DNA from: Allosphingosinicella sp042666435
GTDB taxonomy: Bacteria; Pseudomonadota; Alphaproteobacteria; Sphingomonadales; Sphingomonadaceae
Reading direction: 5' to 3'
DNA length: 64,000 nucleotides
Assembly: GCF_042666435.1 (NCBI RefSeq)
Contig: NZ_JBHTDC010000001.1
Span: 186,001 to 250,000, forward strand
Shown here: piece after piece, positions 18,278-26,963 of the stretch
Layout: every line of letters begins with the position of its first letter
Numbering within the stretch: position 1 is the first letter of the stretch
Position numbers and translations under genes: made by a program
Notes under the pieces: generated by a model
Seen by the model: the letters and a program-made list of their open reading frames with translations, nothing else
The model's database searches: none
Told to the model about the DNA's origin: nothing

Positions 18278-19581
18278 GCGTTTTCGACAGAAGCAATGAC
18301 GACGTAGCCCGCGGCGCCCGCGCCATTGTCGCTTTTCCCGAAATGGGCGGCGACGGGCGACGGGACACGGAGGCGCGCCTCGCGGAGGCGGCCGGGCTCG
18401 CCGAAGCAATCGGGGTGGTCGTCGCTGAAAAGCTCGCGTTCAGGGTAAGGGCGCCCAAACCCGGAACGCTGTTCGGTTCCGGTCAGGTGCAGGCGATCGC
18501 CGACGCGGCCGAGCAGGCGGGGGCCGAGCTCATCATCGTCGATGCCGCGGTGACGCCCATACAGCAGAAGAATCTGGAGAGCGCGACCAAGGCCAAGGTG
18601 ATCGACCGCACCGGGCTGATCCTCGAGATTTTCGGCGAGCGCGCCGCGACGGCCGAAGGGCGGCTCCAGGTCGAGCTCGCCCACCTCGATTACCAGGCCG
18701 GGCGGCTCGTCCGCTCCTGGACCCATCTCGAACGCCAGCGCGGCGGCTTCGGCTTCCTTGGCGGCCCCGGCGAAACCCAGATCGAGGCCGATCGCCGCCT
18801 GATTCGCGACCGCATGGCCAAGCTGCGCAAGGAATTGGACCAGGTAACCCGCACGCGCAGCCTTCACCGGGCGCGGCGGCAAAAGGCACCGTGGCCGGTG
18901 ATCGCCCTGGTCGGCTATACCAATGCGGGCAAATCGACCCTGTTCAACCGGCTCGCCGGTGCCGATGTGATGGCCGAGAATCTTCTCTTCGCGACGCTCG
19001 ATCCGACGATGCGCGAGATCGCCATGCCCGGCATCGACAAGGCAATCCTGTCCGATACGGTCGGCTTCATCTCGGATCTCCCGACCCAGCTCGTCGCCGC
19101 GTTCCGCGCGACCCTGGAGGAAGTGATTTCCGCCGATCTCATCATCCACGTCCGCGACATCTCGCACCCGGACACCGAAGCGCAGCGTCTCGATGTCGAG
19201 CAGGTGCTGGCCGAGATCGGCGCGGGAGGAGAGGGCGGCGCTCCCTTGATCGAAGCGTGGAACAAGATCGACGCGCTCGGCGCGGACGAGGCCGAACGGG
19301 TCGAGGCCGAGGCGGCGCGCAAGGACGATGTCGTGATCTTGTCGGCGCTCACCGGGCAGGGAGTCGACGACCTCGTCCACTGCGCGGCGGAGAAGTTGCG
19401 CGAAGGCAGCCACGTCCACACGATCACTTTGCCTTATTCGGCCGGCGAGGCGATCGCCTGGCTTCACGCCAATAGCGAGGTGATCGAGCAGCGGAGCGAA
19501 GGGCTTGAGACCCAGCTGGAGGTTCGGATTTCGGATGCCGCCTGGGCGCGGTTCCGGTCGCACCACGGCGCCTTGCTCTAA
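18274..19581 (+). CDS. hflX: GTPase HflX (apparent CTG start overlapping hfq stop)
   Basis: The first in-frame ATG is at 18343, but the sequence before it (SVFDRSNDDVARGARAIVAF) looks like a normal HflX N-terminus. No ATG, GTG or TTG precedes it in frame. A CTG at 18274 overlaps the hfq TGA as CTGA and lies 7 nt after a perfect AGGAGG (18261-18266). With that start the protein has 435 residues. The G domain shows GYTNAGKS near 214, DTVGFISDLP near 262 and NKID near 329, and the N-terminal HflX domain has AHLDYQAGRLVRSW. HflX splits stalled 70S ribosomes in stress. The last 4 nt overlap mazG on the other strand. Confidence 0.9.
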   Translation: MSVFDRSNDDVARGARAIVAFPEMGGDGRRDTEARLAEAAGLAEAIGVVVAEKLAFRVRAPKPGTLFGSGQVQAIADAAEQAGAELIIVDAAVTPIQQKNLESATKAKVIDRTGLILEIFGERAATAEGRLQVELAHLDYQAGRLVRSWTHLERQRGGFGFLGGPGETQIEADRRLIRDRMAKLRKELDQVTRTRSLHRARRQKAPWPVIALVGYTNAGKSTLFNRLAGADVMAENLLFATLDPTMREIAMPGIDKAILSDTVGFISDLPTQLVAAFRATLEEVISADLIIHVRDISHPDTEAQRLDVEQVLAEIGAGGEGGAPLIEAWNKIDALGADEAERVEAEAARKDDVVILSALTGQGVDDLVHCAAEKLREGSHVHTITLPYSAGEAIAWLHANSEVIEQRSEGLETQLEVRISDAAWARFRSHHGALL

Positions 19582-20345
19582 ATATCCTTCTTGGCCCGCC
19601 GCCAAAGCGATTCCAGAGTATCTATATTCATTTCGTTCAAAGGTTTGTCGGCAATATCTTCGACCTTGCGAAAACGCGCCTCGAAGCGTTCCGAGGCGCC
19701 GCGCAGGGCGGTTTCGGGATCGATCCCGAGGTGACGCGCGTAATTGACGGCCGAGAAGAGCAGGTCGCCCATCTCGGCTGCGCGCTCTTCGTCGTTCGTG
19801 GCCGCGTCGATCTCGGCGAGTTCCTCGGCGATCTTGGCGCGCGGGCCGGCGGCGTCAGGCCAGTCGAAGCCGACGCGGGCAGCGCGCTTCTGGAGCTTCT
19901 CGGCGCGCTTCAACGCGGGCAACGCATGGGCGACGTGGGCCAGCGCGCTCTTGTCTTCGTGGCGGCCGCGTTCCTGGGCCTTGAGCGCTTCCCAGCCCGG
20001 ACTCTCCGCCTGATCGCCGAAAATGTGCGGATGCCGGCGGATCATCTTGGCCGAGATCGACGCCATGACGTCATCGATGGTGAAAGCGCCCAGCTCCTCG
20101 GCGATGCGGGCATGATAGACGACCTGGAGCTGGAGATCGCCCAGTTCGTCGTTGAGGTCGGCCATGTCGTTCCGGCGGATGGCGTCGGCAACCTCATAGG
20201 CTTCCTCGATCGTGTAAGGCGCGATCGTCTCGAACGTCTGGACGCGGTCCCATTCGCAGCCGGTTTCCGGGTCGCGGAGGCGGCGCATGATCTCGACGAG
20301 ATCGGAGAGGGTGGAAGCAGGCAAAACCGCCTCGGGGCGCGTCAT
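19578..20345 (-). CDS. mazG: Nucleoside triphosphate pyrophosphohydrolase MazG
   Basis: 255 residues from the ATG at 20345; a TTG two codons earlier is an alternative. It has two MazG folds, the first with CEWDRVQTFETIAPYTIEEAYEVADAI and LNDELGDLQLQVVYH and the second with KIAEELAEIDAA and EMGDLLFSAVNYARHL; these Glu/Asp clusters bind magnesium. MazG hydrolyses NTPs and dNTPs to monophosphates, clearing non-canonical nucleotides and, in E. coli, moderating ppGpp. It is convergent with hflX with a 4-nt overlap, an order seen across sphingomonads. Confidence 0.94.
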   Translation of the reverse strand: MTRPEAVLPASTLSDLVEIMRRLRDPETGCEWDRVQTFETIAPYTIEEAYEVADAIRRNDMADLNDELGDLQLQVVYHARIAEELGAFTIDDVMASISAKMIRRHPHIFGDQAESPGWEALKAQERGRHEDKSALAHVAHALPALKRAEKLQKRAARVGFDWPDAAGPRAKIAEELAEIDAATNDEERAAEMGDLLFSAVNYARHLGIDPETALRGASERFEARFRKVEDIADKPLNEMNIDTLESLWRRAKKDI

Positions 20346-20382
20346 TCTCAAAGTCCGATAATATACATTATGTAAAACATTA

Positions 20383-20982
20383 TCATGGCCGGAGGACCAG
20401 CCAACCCCCCTCGACGCTCCAACCGGATAGCGACGAGAGGAAGTTCATGCCCAGCACGTTGATCTCGCCGAAGCCATCCGACACGTGGACGGCGAAATCT
20501 TCGCGCTCGATCGTACCGACCCGAAGCCGCCCGGCGCGACCGCGCTGGACGGATATGGTGCCGTTCGCCGTCTGGACCATGACGGGGAATCCGCCGCTCG
20601 GCTCGATGCCGGTGCGGCGCGCGGTGTTGCCGGATATGCTGGTCGTTGTGGCGCCGCTGTCGACCAGGAAGCGCACATCCTCGCCGTTGAGGCTGCCGTC
20701 GACCCAGAAATGCCCGTCCGACGCCTGGCGTATGCGCAAGGTCTCGCCCGCGACGATGGGAACGCTGTCTCCTCGCACCTCGCGCACGACTCGCTCGCCC
20801 AAAGCGAGGAAGTCGTCCCGCAGCGTGAAGACGACGAACACCGCGGCGAAGATGAGCACCCATCCGGCGAACATCTTGAGACCCTGGCCGATCGGGATCC
20901 GGCGGACCACGAGCGCGCTGGCGACGAGCACCAGCACGCCGATCAGGTAAATGAAGTCAGCAGCCTGGTTGCCGTCGCTCAC
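20383..20982 (-). CDS. Membrane-anchored retropepsin-like aspartic protease (TIGR02281-type)
   Basis: 199 residues with two N-terminal membrane helices (about 8-25 and 37-54) and then a periplasmic retroviral-type aspartic protease domain. The active-site motif VDSGATTTSI carries Asp108; a second motif, NVLGMNFLSSL, matches the usual ending of the clan AA family. Such single-domain proteases work as dimers. Related proteins are widespread in alphaproteobacteria as a small membrane protease of unknown substrate. Its ATG overlaps the stop of the MBL gene by 4 nt, so it is in the same operon as the MBL hydrolase, tatD, metG, holB and tmk. Confidence 0.85.
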   Translation of the reverse strand: MSDGNQAADFIYLIGVLVLVASALVVRRIPIGQGLKMFAGWVLIFAAVFVVFTLRDDFLALGERVVREVRGDSVPIVAGETLRIRQASDGHFWVDGSLNGEDVRFLVDSGATTTSISGNTARRTGIEPSGGFPVMVQTANGTISVQRGRAGRLRVGTIEREDFAVHVSDGFGEINVLGMNFLSSLSGWSVEGGWLVLRP

Positions 20983-21743
20983 ACGATCACCTCGAGTCCG
21001 TCATAGCCCGGCTCGACGCCGTCCGGCAGCTCCGCCACCAGCCTCGCATAATCCATCGAATTGTCCATGTGGGTCAGGATGGCCCGCTTGGGCTGAACGC
21101 GGCCTATCCATTCCAGCGCCTGGTCGAGATGGGGGTGGGTTGGATGCGGAAGGCGGCGCAGAGCATCGACTACCCAGACGTCGATCCCTTCGAACAGAGC
21201 AATCATCTCGTCCGTCAGGCGATTGAAATCAGTGGAATAACCGATGGATTTTCGGTTAGCGTCGAAGCGGATGCCGGCCGAAATGATCGCGCCGTGCGGC
21301 TGATCGACGACGCGCACGGCGATGCCACCGGCCTCAAATGCATCGGGAAGCGCTTGGCCATCGACGACCGGGGGATAGTCTCCCTTCCCCTCAAAGGCAT
21401 AGCCGAAGCGCCGGCGAAGCGTTTCGAGCGTGTCGGGACGGGCAAAGCCGGGAACGGCGGCGCGCCGGGCGTGGTAGAGCTGCCTCAGATCGTCGATGCC
21501 GTGGCAATGGTCGGCATGGTCGTGGGTCCAGATCAGGGCGTCGATGTCGGCGACGCCGGCGTCGAGCAATTGCTCGCGCAGGTCCGGGCTGGTGTCGACC
21601 AGGATGCGGCGATCGCCCTGTTCGACGAGGATTGAGACGCGGCGGCGGCGGTTCCTCGGCTCCGAAGGGTCGCACGCTCCCCAGTCGTTGCCGATCCTCG
21701 GCACCCCGGATGACGTTCCGCAGCCAAGGATGCGAAGCTTCAC
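20979..21743 (-). CDS. MBL-fold metallo-hydrolase (PhnP/RNase Z-like)
   Basis: 254 residues with the metallo-beta-lactamase signature THDHADHCHG (His74, His76, Asp78, His79) and further metal ligands in GYSTDFNRL and LTHMDNSMDY. The N-terminal CGTSSGVPRIG and GACDPSEPRNRRRR pattern is that of the PhnP-like group, which includes cyclic-phosphate phosphodiesterases. No phosphonate genes are nearby, so the substrate remains open. It overlaps tatD by 4 nt upstream and the aspartic protease by 4 nt downstream. The genes tatD, MBL and protease form a conserved trio after metG in sphingomonads. Confidence 0.88.
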   Translation of the reverse strand: MKLRILGCGTSSGVPRIGNDWGACDPSEPRNRRRRVSILVEQGDRRILVDTSPDLREQLLDAGVADIDALIWTHDHADHCHGIDDLRQLYHARRAAVPGFARPDTLETLRRRFGYAFEGKGDYPPVVDGQALPDAFEAGGIAVRVVDQPHGAIISAGIRFDANRKSIGYSTDFNRLTDEMIALFEGIDVWVVDALRRLPHPTHPHLDQALEWIGRVQPKRAILTHMDNSMDYARLVAELPDGVEPGYDGLEVIV

Positions 21744-22516
21744 GCGGCCGCCTTGGCGAAGAGCGCACGGAAGTTGGCGCTGGTGGCGCTGGAAAGCTGC
21801 TCCAGCGTCTCGCCTCGCAATTCGGCGAGGAAGCGGGCCGTGTCGGCGACATAAGCGGGCTCGCAGGGTCGGCCGCGGTGCGGGACCGGCGCCAGGAAAG
21901 GCGAATCGGTCTCGATCAGCAGGCGATCCAGAGGCACGGTCCGAGCCGCGGCATGCAAGTCCTTGGCATTCTTGAAGGTTACAATGCCGGAGATCGAGAT
22001 ATAGAGTCCAAGATCGAGGGCTTTGCGGCCAAATTCGGCGCTGGCGGTGAAGCAGTGGATGACGCCGGTATAAGCCCCCTTCCCCATTTCGTCGGCGAGG
22101 ATCTTATGCGTGTCCTCCTCGGCGTCGCGGGTGTGGACGATGATCGGAAGCCCGGTCTCGCGCGCGGCGGCGATATGGGACCGAAAGCTCGCCCGCTGCC
22201 GGTCGCGATCGGACTTGTCGTAATAGAAATCGAGGCCGCTCTCGCCGATGCCGACAACGCGCGGATGGCGCGCGCGCTCGACCAGGGTCGCGGTCTCGAC
22301 GTCGGGATGGGTGTCGGCGTCGTGCGGGTGGACGCCAACCGAGGCCCAGACGTCGGGTTCACGCTCCGCGAGACCCACTACCTGGTCCCATTCGGAGGCG
22401 CGGGTCGAGATGTTGAGCATCGCCTCGACGCCGGCCGCCCGGGCGCGGTCCAGCACGTTCTGCTGGTCCTCGACCAGGCCTTTGTAGTTCAGGTGGCAGT
22501 GGCTATCGACGAACAT
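21740..22516 (-). CDS. tatD: TatD family metal-dependent DNase
   Basis: 258 residues from the ATG at 22516, with GAGGAGA just upstream. The TIM-barrel amidohydrolase-type ligands are visible: FVDSHCHLN (His6, His8), VGIGESGLDFYYD, IVHTRDAEEDT, HCFTAS and LLIETDSPFLAPVP. TatD/YcfH proteins are 3'-5' exonucleases with roles in DNA repair and RNA turnover; this sequence is of the YcfH type that sits next to metG and holB in many genomes, as here. It follows metG by 27 nt. Confidence 0.92.
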   Translation of the reverse strand: MFVDSHCHLNYKGLVEDQQNVLDRARAAGVEAMLNISTRASEWDQVVGLAEREPDVWASVGVHPHDADTHPDVETATLVERARHPRVVGIGESGLDFYYDKSDRDRQRASFRSHIAAARETGLPIIVHTRDAEEDTHKILADEMGKGAYTGVIHCFTASAEFGRKALDLGLYISISGIVTFKNAKDLHAAARTVPLDRLLIETDSPFLAPVPHRGRPCEPAYVADTARFLAELRGETLEQLSSATSANFRALFAKAAA

Positions 22517-22543
22517 CGTTTCTCCTCGCAATGACGACGAAGC

Positions 22544-24103
22544 TCAAACCTCCGCCGGCATGTCCAGCCTGGGGAAGATGGGGCTGGGAAGCGCGAGGAT
22601 AAAGCCCGAGGCGGCGTGGCGGTCGTAGCGGCCGTCGTCGGCCAATGCGGCGTAGCTGCGTTCGTCTTCCGCGATGCCGAGATGGTCGAGCAGCCTGCCG
22701 GCCGATTCCGGGATGACGGGCTGAATCGCGATGGCGAGATCGATAATCGCGCGGACCAGGGTGCCCAGCACGGCGGTCATCCGCTCCGGGTCGGTCTTGC
22801 GCAGCGCCCAAGGCGCCTGGGCGTCGATATATTGGTTGCAGGCGAACACGGCCTTCAGCCAGGCCTCGATGCCGTGCGACAGCGCCAGATCCTCGAAATG
22901 GCGCGGCATGTCGATGCGGGTCGCCTCCGTGACGGTGGCGAGCAGTTCGGTATCGGCGGCCTCCTTCTTCCCTCCGCTCGGCAGGATGCCGTCGCAATTC
23001 TTAGCAATGAAAGACAAGGTCCGCTGGGCGAGGTTGCCGAAGCTGTTGGCGAGGTCGGCATTGACCTTGGCGACGATCGCCTCGGCGCTGTAGCTCCCGT
23101 CCTGGCCGAACGTGACTTCGCGGAGCAGATAGTAACGGAGCTGATCGACGCCGAACGCGCTGGCTAAGTCGAGCGGGTCGATGACGTTGCCGAGCGATTT
23201 CGACATCTTCTCGCCGCGGTGGAGGATGAAGCCGTGGCCGAACACCTGGCGCGGCAGCGGCAGCTTGGCGGACATCAGGAAAGCGGGCCAATATACCGCA
23301 TGGAAGCGGATGATGTCCTTGCCGATGATATGGATATCGGCCGGCCAGTATCGCTTGTAAGCCTCTGTTTCTTCGGGATAACCGACGCCCGTCAGATAAT
23401 TGGTGAGGGCATCGACCCAGACGTACATCACATGGCGCTCGTCGCCCGGAACCTTGACTCCCCAATCGAAGCTGGAGCGCGAAATGGAAAGGTCCGACAG
23501 GCCGCCCTCGACGAAGCGCATCACCTCGTTGCGGCGCGCCTCGGGGCGGATGAAATCGGGATTGGCCTCGTAATGGCGGAGCAAGGGCTCCTGATATTTG
23601 GACAAGCGGAAGAACCAGCTCTCCTCGACCGTCCATTCGACGAGCGTGCCCTGCGGCGACAGTTTCTCTCCGCTGTCGGCGGTCACCAGTTCCTTTTCAT
23701 CGTAATAAGCCTCGTCCCGCACCGAATACCAGCCTTCATAGCGGCCGAGATAGATGTCGCCGGCATCGGCCATCGCCTGCCAGATTGCCTGGCTTGCTCT
23801 GTGGTGCTCGGCCTCGGTGGTGCGGATGAAGCGGTCGCACGAGATATTGAGGCGCTGGTCCATCTCGCGGAAATAAGATGACATTTCCTCGGCGAGCGCG
23901 GCCGGCTCGACGCCGCGGTTGCGCGCCGTCTGGGCCATTTTCAGGCCATGCTCGTCGGTCCCGGTGAGGAAGAAGACGTCGCGTCCCATCAGCCGCTGGA
24001 AGCGGGCGATGGCGTCGGTCGCGATCGCTTCATAGGCATGGCCGATATGCGGGCGGCCATTGGGATAGTTGATCGCGGTGGTGATGTAGAAAGGGTCAGC
24101 CAT
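22544..24103 (-). CDS. metG: Methionyl-tRNA synthetase
   Basis: 519 residues from the ATG at 24103, with MADPFYITTAINYPNG as a typical N-terminus; a longer frame to 24247 would run antisense-like through holB and is rejected. HIGH is at 19-22 and GEKMSKSLGN near 300. There is no zinc-binding four-Cys insert and no C-terminal EMAP-like domain, so this is the short MetG type common in alphaproteobacteria. It charges methionine onto elongator and initiator tRNA. The start overlaps the holB stop by 8 nt. Confidence 0.96.
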   Translation of the reverse strand: MADPFYITTAINYPNGRPHIGHAYEAIATDAIARFQRLMGRDVFFLTGTDEHGLKMAQTARNRGVEPAALAEEMSSYFREMDQRLNISCDRFIRTTEAEHHRASQAIWQAMADAGDIYLGRYEGWYSVRDEAYYDEKELVTADSGEKLSPQGTLVEWTVEESWFFRLSKYQEPLLRHYEANPDFIRPEARRNEVMRFVEGGLSDLSISRSSFDWGVKVPGDERHVMYVWVDALTNYLTGVGYPEETEAYKRYWPADIHIIGKDIIRFHAVYWPAFLMSAKLPLPRQVFGHGFILHRGEKMSKSLGNVIDPLDLASAFGVDQLRYYLLREVTFGQDGSYSAEAIVAKVNADLANSFGNLAQRTLSFIAKNCDGILPSGGKKEAADTELLATVTEATRIDMPRHFEDLALSHGIEAWLKAVFACNQYIDAQAPWALRKTDPERMTAVLGTLVRAIIDLAIAIQPVIPESAGRLLDHLGIAEDERSYAALADDGRYDRHAASGFILALPSPIFPRLDMPAEV

Positions 24104-25079
24104 GGGCCTGTTCGGGTGCGAGCGCGGCGAGCATCCCGGCGAGCTCGAAGACGACGCTCTGGGGTTCGAGCGAGAGGCGGGTGGCGCTCCCGGCCAGGTC
24201 GGAGGCCCTTTCCCACAAGCGGAGCGCCTCGGCAAGCTTGGGCCCACGGCGCTGGCGGGCCATCGAGGCGATGAAGGACGGCGCGCGGGCGAGAAACGCC
24301 TCGTAGCGCGGTTGGGCGGCCTTCAGCGACAGGCTCTGGGCGAGCGCGCCGCGGCGGGCATTGGCAGGGTCACCCTTGTCGGCGAGCTCGCGCATCGCCT
24401 CGTCGAGCTTGTCGATCTCCAGCCCGCGAAAGGCGATGGCGCGGCCGGGGGAACCCTCCCCCACCTGGCGCAGGCTCGCGATCTCCGCTTGATCGGCGTC
24501 GGGAAGAGCGGCCTGAAGGGCCGACGTCATGGCGTCATCGTTGAGGATAGAAAGACGGAGCTGGCGGCAACGCGAGCGGATCGTCGGCAGCAGCCGCTCT
24601 GGCGCGTGGCTGACGAGCAGGAAAAGGCTGTTGGGCGGCGGTTCCTCGAGATTTTTGAGCAGGGCGTTGGCGCCGCTGCGTTCGAGGTCGTCGATCGAAT
24701 CGATGATGACCATCCGCCATGGCGACAGGGAGGCGGTGGTCGAGAAGAGCCGCTGGAGTCCGCGCACCTGATCGACCGATATGCTCCGCGCCAGATCGCC
24801 GCCATTATCCTTGGGCAGGCGCTTCAGGCGCATCAAATCCGGGTGGCTGCTGGCCTCGACCAGCCGGGCGATGCGATGCTCGTCGGGAACGTCGAGCCCG
24901 GGCAGGTCGACCGGCGGCCCCGCGCCTTCGGCCAGCACCCGCAGCGCGGCCTTCTGTGCGAACAGCGCCTTGCCGATGCCCTGTGGGCCGGCGATCAGCC
25001 AGGCATGGTGGAGTCGGCCGCCGGCGAGCCCGGCGCGAAAGGCGGCCACGGCGGCGTCATGGCCGAAAAGAGGCGTCAC
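24096..25079 (-). CDS. holB: DNA polymerase III subunit delta' (HolB)
   Basis: 327 residues. The clamp-loader AAA+ features are TPLFGHDAAVAAFRAGLAGGRLHHAWL, Walker A GPQGIGKALF, IDSIDDLERSGANALLKNLEEPP (the Walker B/sensor region) and LPTIRSRCRQL as the SRC motif. The zinc-binding cysteines of enterobacterial delta' are missing, as in other alphaproteobacteria. It is part of the complex that loads the sliding clamp. It shares ATGA with the tmk stop upstream and overlaps metG by 8 nt, so the tmk-holB-metG order is preserved. Confidence 0.93.
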   Translation of the reverse strand: MTPLFGHDAAVAAFRAGLAGGRLHHAWLIAGPQGIGKALFAQKAALRVLAEGAGPPVDLPGLDVPDEHRIARLVEASSHPDLMRLKRLPKDNGGDLARSISVDQVRGLQRLFSTTASLSPWRMVIIDSIDDLERSGANALLKNLEEPPPNSLFLLVSHAPERLLPTIRSRCRQLRLSILNDDAMTSALQAALPDADQAEIASLRQVGEGSPGRAIAFRGLEIDKLDEAMRELADKGDPANARRGALAQSLSLKAAQPRYEAFLARAPSFIASMARQRRGPKLAEALRLWERASDLAGSATRLSLEPQSVVFELAGMLAALAPEQAHG

Positions 25080-25699
25080 AGCAGATCCTCCAGCGCGACG
25101 AGGATGCGGCCCGCTACCGCATCCGTGGAACCGGTCGCATCGACGATGCGGAAGCGATCCGGTTCCGCCTCGGCCATCGCTTCGAACGCCGCCGCGACTT
25201 GCGCGTGATAGCCGGCGCCCCGCGCCCCGATCCGGTCGCCGGCATGACCGTCTCGCTTCATCGCGCGGGCGGCGGCGGCCTCCGCCGGGAGCTGGAGGAG
25301 CAAGGTCCGGTCCGGCATCAGCCCGCCGCTGCCGATCGCGTGAAGCGCGCGGATCGCCCCGGCCCCCACCCCGCCGGCGCCGCCCTGATAAGCGAGCGAG
25401 CTGTCAAGGAAGCGGTCGGAGAGAACCCAGGCGCCGCGTTCCAGCGCCGGACGGATCAGCTTGGCGACATGATCGGCGCGGGCGGCGGCGAAAAGCAGCG
25501 CTTCGGACTGCGGGCTCCACCGCTCGGCCTCGCCTTCGAGCAGGAGCGCGCGAATCGCCTCGGCGCCTGGGCTGCCGCCGGGCTCGCGGGTCTCGACGAC
25601 GTCATGGCCCCGCGCCCGCAGCGCCCCCGCGAGCCGGCTCAACTGGGTCGACTTGCCGACCCCCTCCCCGCCTTCCAGGCTGATGAACCGGCCGGCCAC
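25076..25699 (-). CDS. tmk: Thymidylate kinase
   Basis: 207 residues from a GTG at 25699, one base after the stop of the carboxypeptidase gene; the longer frame to 25978 would overlap that gene deeply. P-loop SLEGGEGVGKSTQ, the DR-type motif VVETREPGGSPGAEAIR and LSDRFLDSSLAYQGG are typical of bacterial thymidylate kinase, which phosphorylates dTMP to dTDP. The stop overlaps holB by 4 nt. The short spacing to the upstream gene suggests coupled translation. Confidence 0.94.
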   Translation of the reverse strand: MAGRFISLEGGEGVGKSTQLSRLAGALRARGHDVVETREPGGSPGAEAIRALLLEGEAERWSPQSEALLFAAARADHVAKLIRPALERGAWVLSDRFLDSSLAYQGGAGGVGAGAIRALHAIGSGGLMPDRTLLLQLPAEAAAARAMKRDGHAGDRIGARGAGYHAQVAAAFEAMAEAEPDRFRIVDATGSTDAVAGRILVALEDLL

Positions 25700-25700
25700 C

Positions 25701-26873
25701 TCAGCCGATGAGGTGGCCGAAGCCGGCCATGATCCGATCGAAGAAGCCGGCTTCCTCGACCGCCTCGGCGGCCACGAGGGGCATGGTCTGGGGCGGCGTG
25801 TCGCCGGTGGTGACGACCAGGTTGGCGACATGCTGCCCGGCCTTGATCGGCGCCTTGACCGGCCCGTCATAGACGATCTTGACCTTGATATTGTCCTTAA
25901 GCGTGCCGGCGGGGAGCGTGACGGCGAGGTCGCGCGGCGCGACGACTCCGACACTGTCCTCGCCGCCGAGCTGGACATGGATCGCGCCGACCGCCTTGCC
26001 CTTGGCGAAGAGCGGCTGCGACTGCCAGGCGCGGAAGCCCCAGTTCATGAACTTGACGCTCTCGTCGATGCGCTGGTTGTAGCTGTCAAGGCCGGCCAAG
26101 ACCATGACCAGGCGCCGCCCATTCTGCTCGGCCGACCCGGTGAAGCCATAGCCGGCTTCCTGGGTGTGGCCGGTCTTCAGCCCGTCGGCGCCGGCAACCT
26201 TGCCGAGCAGGGGATTGCGGTTGCCCTGGGTGATCGGCTCGCCGCCGCCCAGCGTCTTGCCCCAGGTGAAGCTCTCCTGGCTGTAAAATTGCTTGTAGAG
26301 TTCGGGCGTCTCCTCGGCCGAGGCGCGGGCCAAGGTCGCGAGGTCGCGGGCGGTGGTGTAGGTCACGCCCTCGTCCGGCCAGCCGTTGCTATTGCCGAAA
26401 TTGGAGTTGGTCATGCCGAGGCGCCTGGCTTCCTGGTTCATCAGGGCGGCGAAAGCCGGCTCGGTGCCGGCGATGCACTCGGCGAGGACGACGCTGGCGT
26501 CATTGCCGGACAGAGTGACGATGCCGTGGAGGAGATTGCCTATGCTGACCTGTTCGCCCGGCGACAGGAACATGGTCGACCCCGCCTGCGGCCCGTGCCA
26601 CTGGCGCCAGGTCTCGGGCCGGACGGTGCACATCTCGTCGAGCTTCTTTTCGCCCTTCTTGATGAGGTTGAAGGCGAGATGCGCGGTCATCATCTTGGCC
26701 ATCGAAGCGGGCGGGATGCGGCGATCCGCATCCTTGGAATACAGCACGGCGCCGGACGAGAGATCGACCATATAAGCGACCGGCGCCGGCGTGTCGAAGG
26801 GCGGCGCCGCGGCGATGGCCGGAATGGCGACGGCGATAGCAACTATGCCTGAAAACAGCGCCTTACGCTTCAT
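25701..26873 (-). CDS. dacC: D-alanyl-D-alanine carboxypeptidase (PBP5/6 family, S11)
   Basis: 390 residues with a signal peptide (MKRKALFSGIVAIAVAIPAIAA). The three penicillin-binding motifs are Ser57-x-x-Lys60 (SMAK), Ser122-Gly-Asn124 and Lys232-Thr-Gly234. Residues about 280-365 form the beta-rich PBP5 C-terminal domain, and the last helix (GFFDRIMAGFGHLIG) is an amphipathic membrane anchor. It removes the terminal D-Ala from peptidoglycan stem peptides, controlling crosslinking. It leads into tmk with a one-base gap. The symbol is given by family; the exact paralogue (dacA/dacC/dacF) cannot be settled here. Confidence 0.93.
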   Translation of the reverse strand: MKRKALFSGIVAIAVAIPAIAAAPPFDTPAPVAYMVDLSSGAVLYSKDADRRIPPASMAKMMTAHLAFNLIKKGEKKLDEMCTVRPETWRQWHGPQAGSTMFLSPGEQVSIGNLLHGIVTLSGNDASVVLAECIAGTEPAFAALMNQEARRLGMTNSNFGNSNGWPDEGVTYTTARDLATLARASAEETPELYKQFYSQESFTWGKTLGGGEPITQGNRNPLLGKVAGADGLKTGHTQEAGYGFTGSAEQNGRRLVMVLAGLDSYNQRIDESVKFMNWGFRAWQSQPLFAKGKAVGAIHVQLGGEDSVGVVAPRDLAVTLPAGTLKDNIKVKIVYDGPVKAPIKAGQHVANLVVTTGDTPPQTMPLVAAEAVEEAGFFDRIMAGFGHLIG

Positions 26874-26963
26874 AACTGAGAACCGTTCCTAAATATCTAT
26901 GAAGTTCCCGCCCGCGGGCAGGCTGCGAGTCTTAACGAATGGGGCCGGCCTTCGCCAGCCCGT

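Noticed and set aside
24104..24247. 48-residue N-terminal extension of metG
   Set aside because: It runs through the 3' end of holB, is Ser/Pro/Arg-rich, and MetG proteins start at the MADPFYIT-type sequence.
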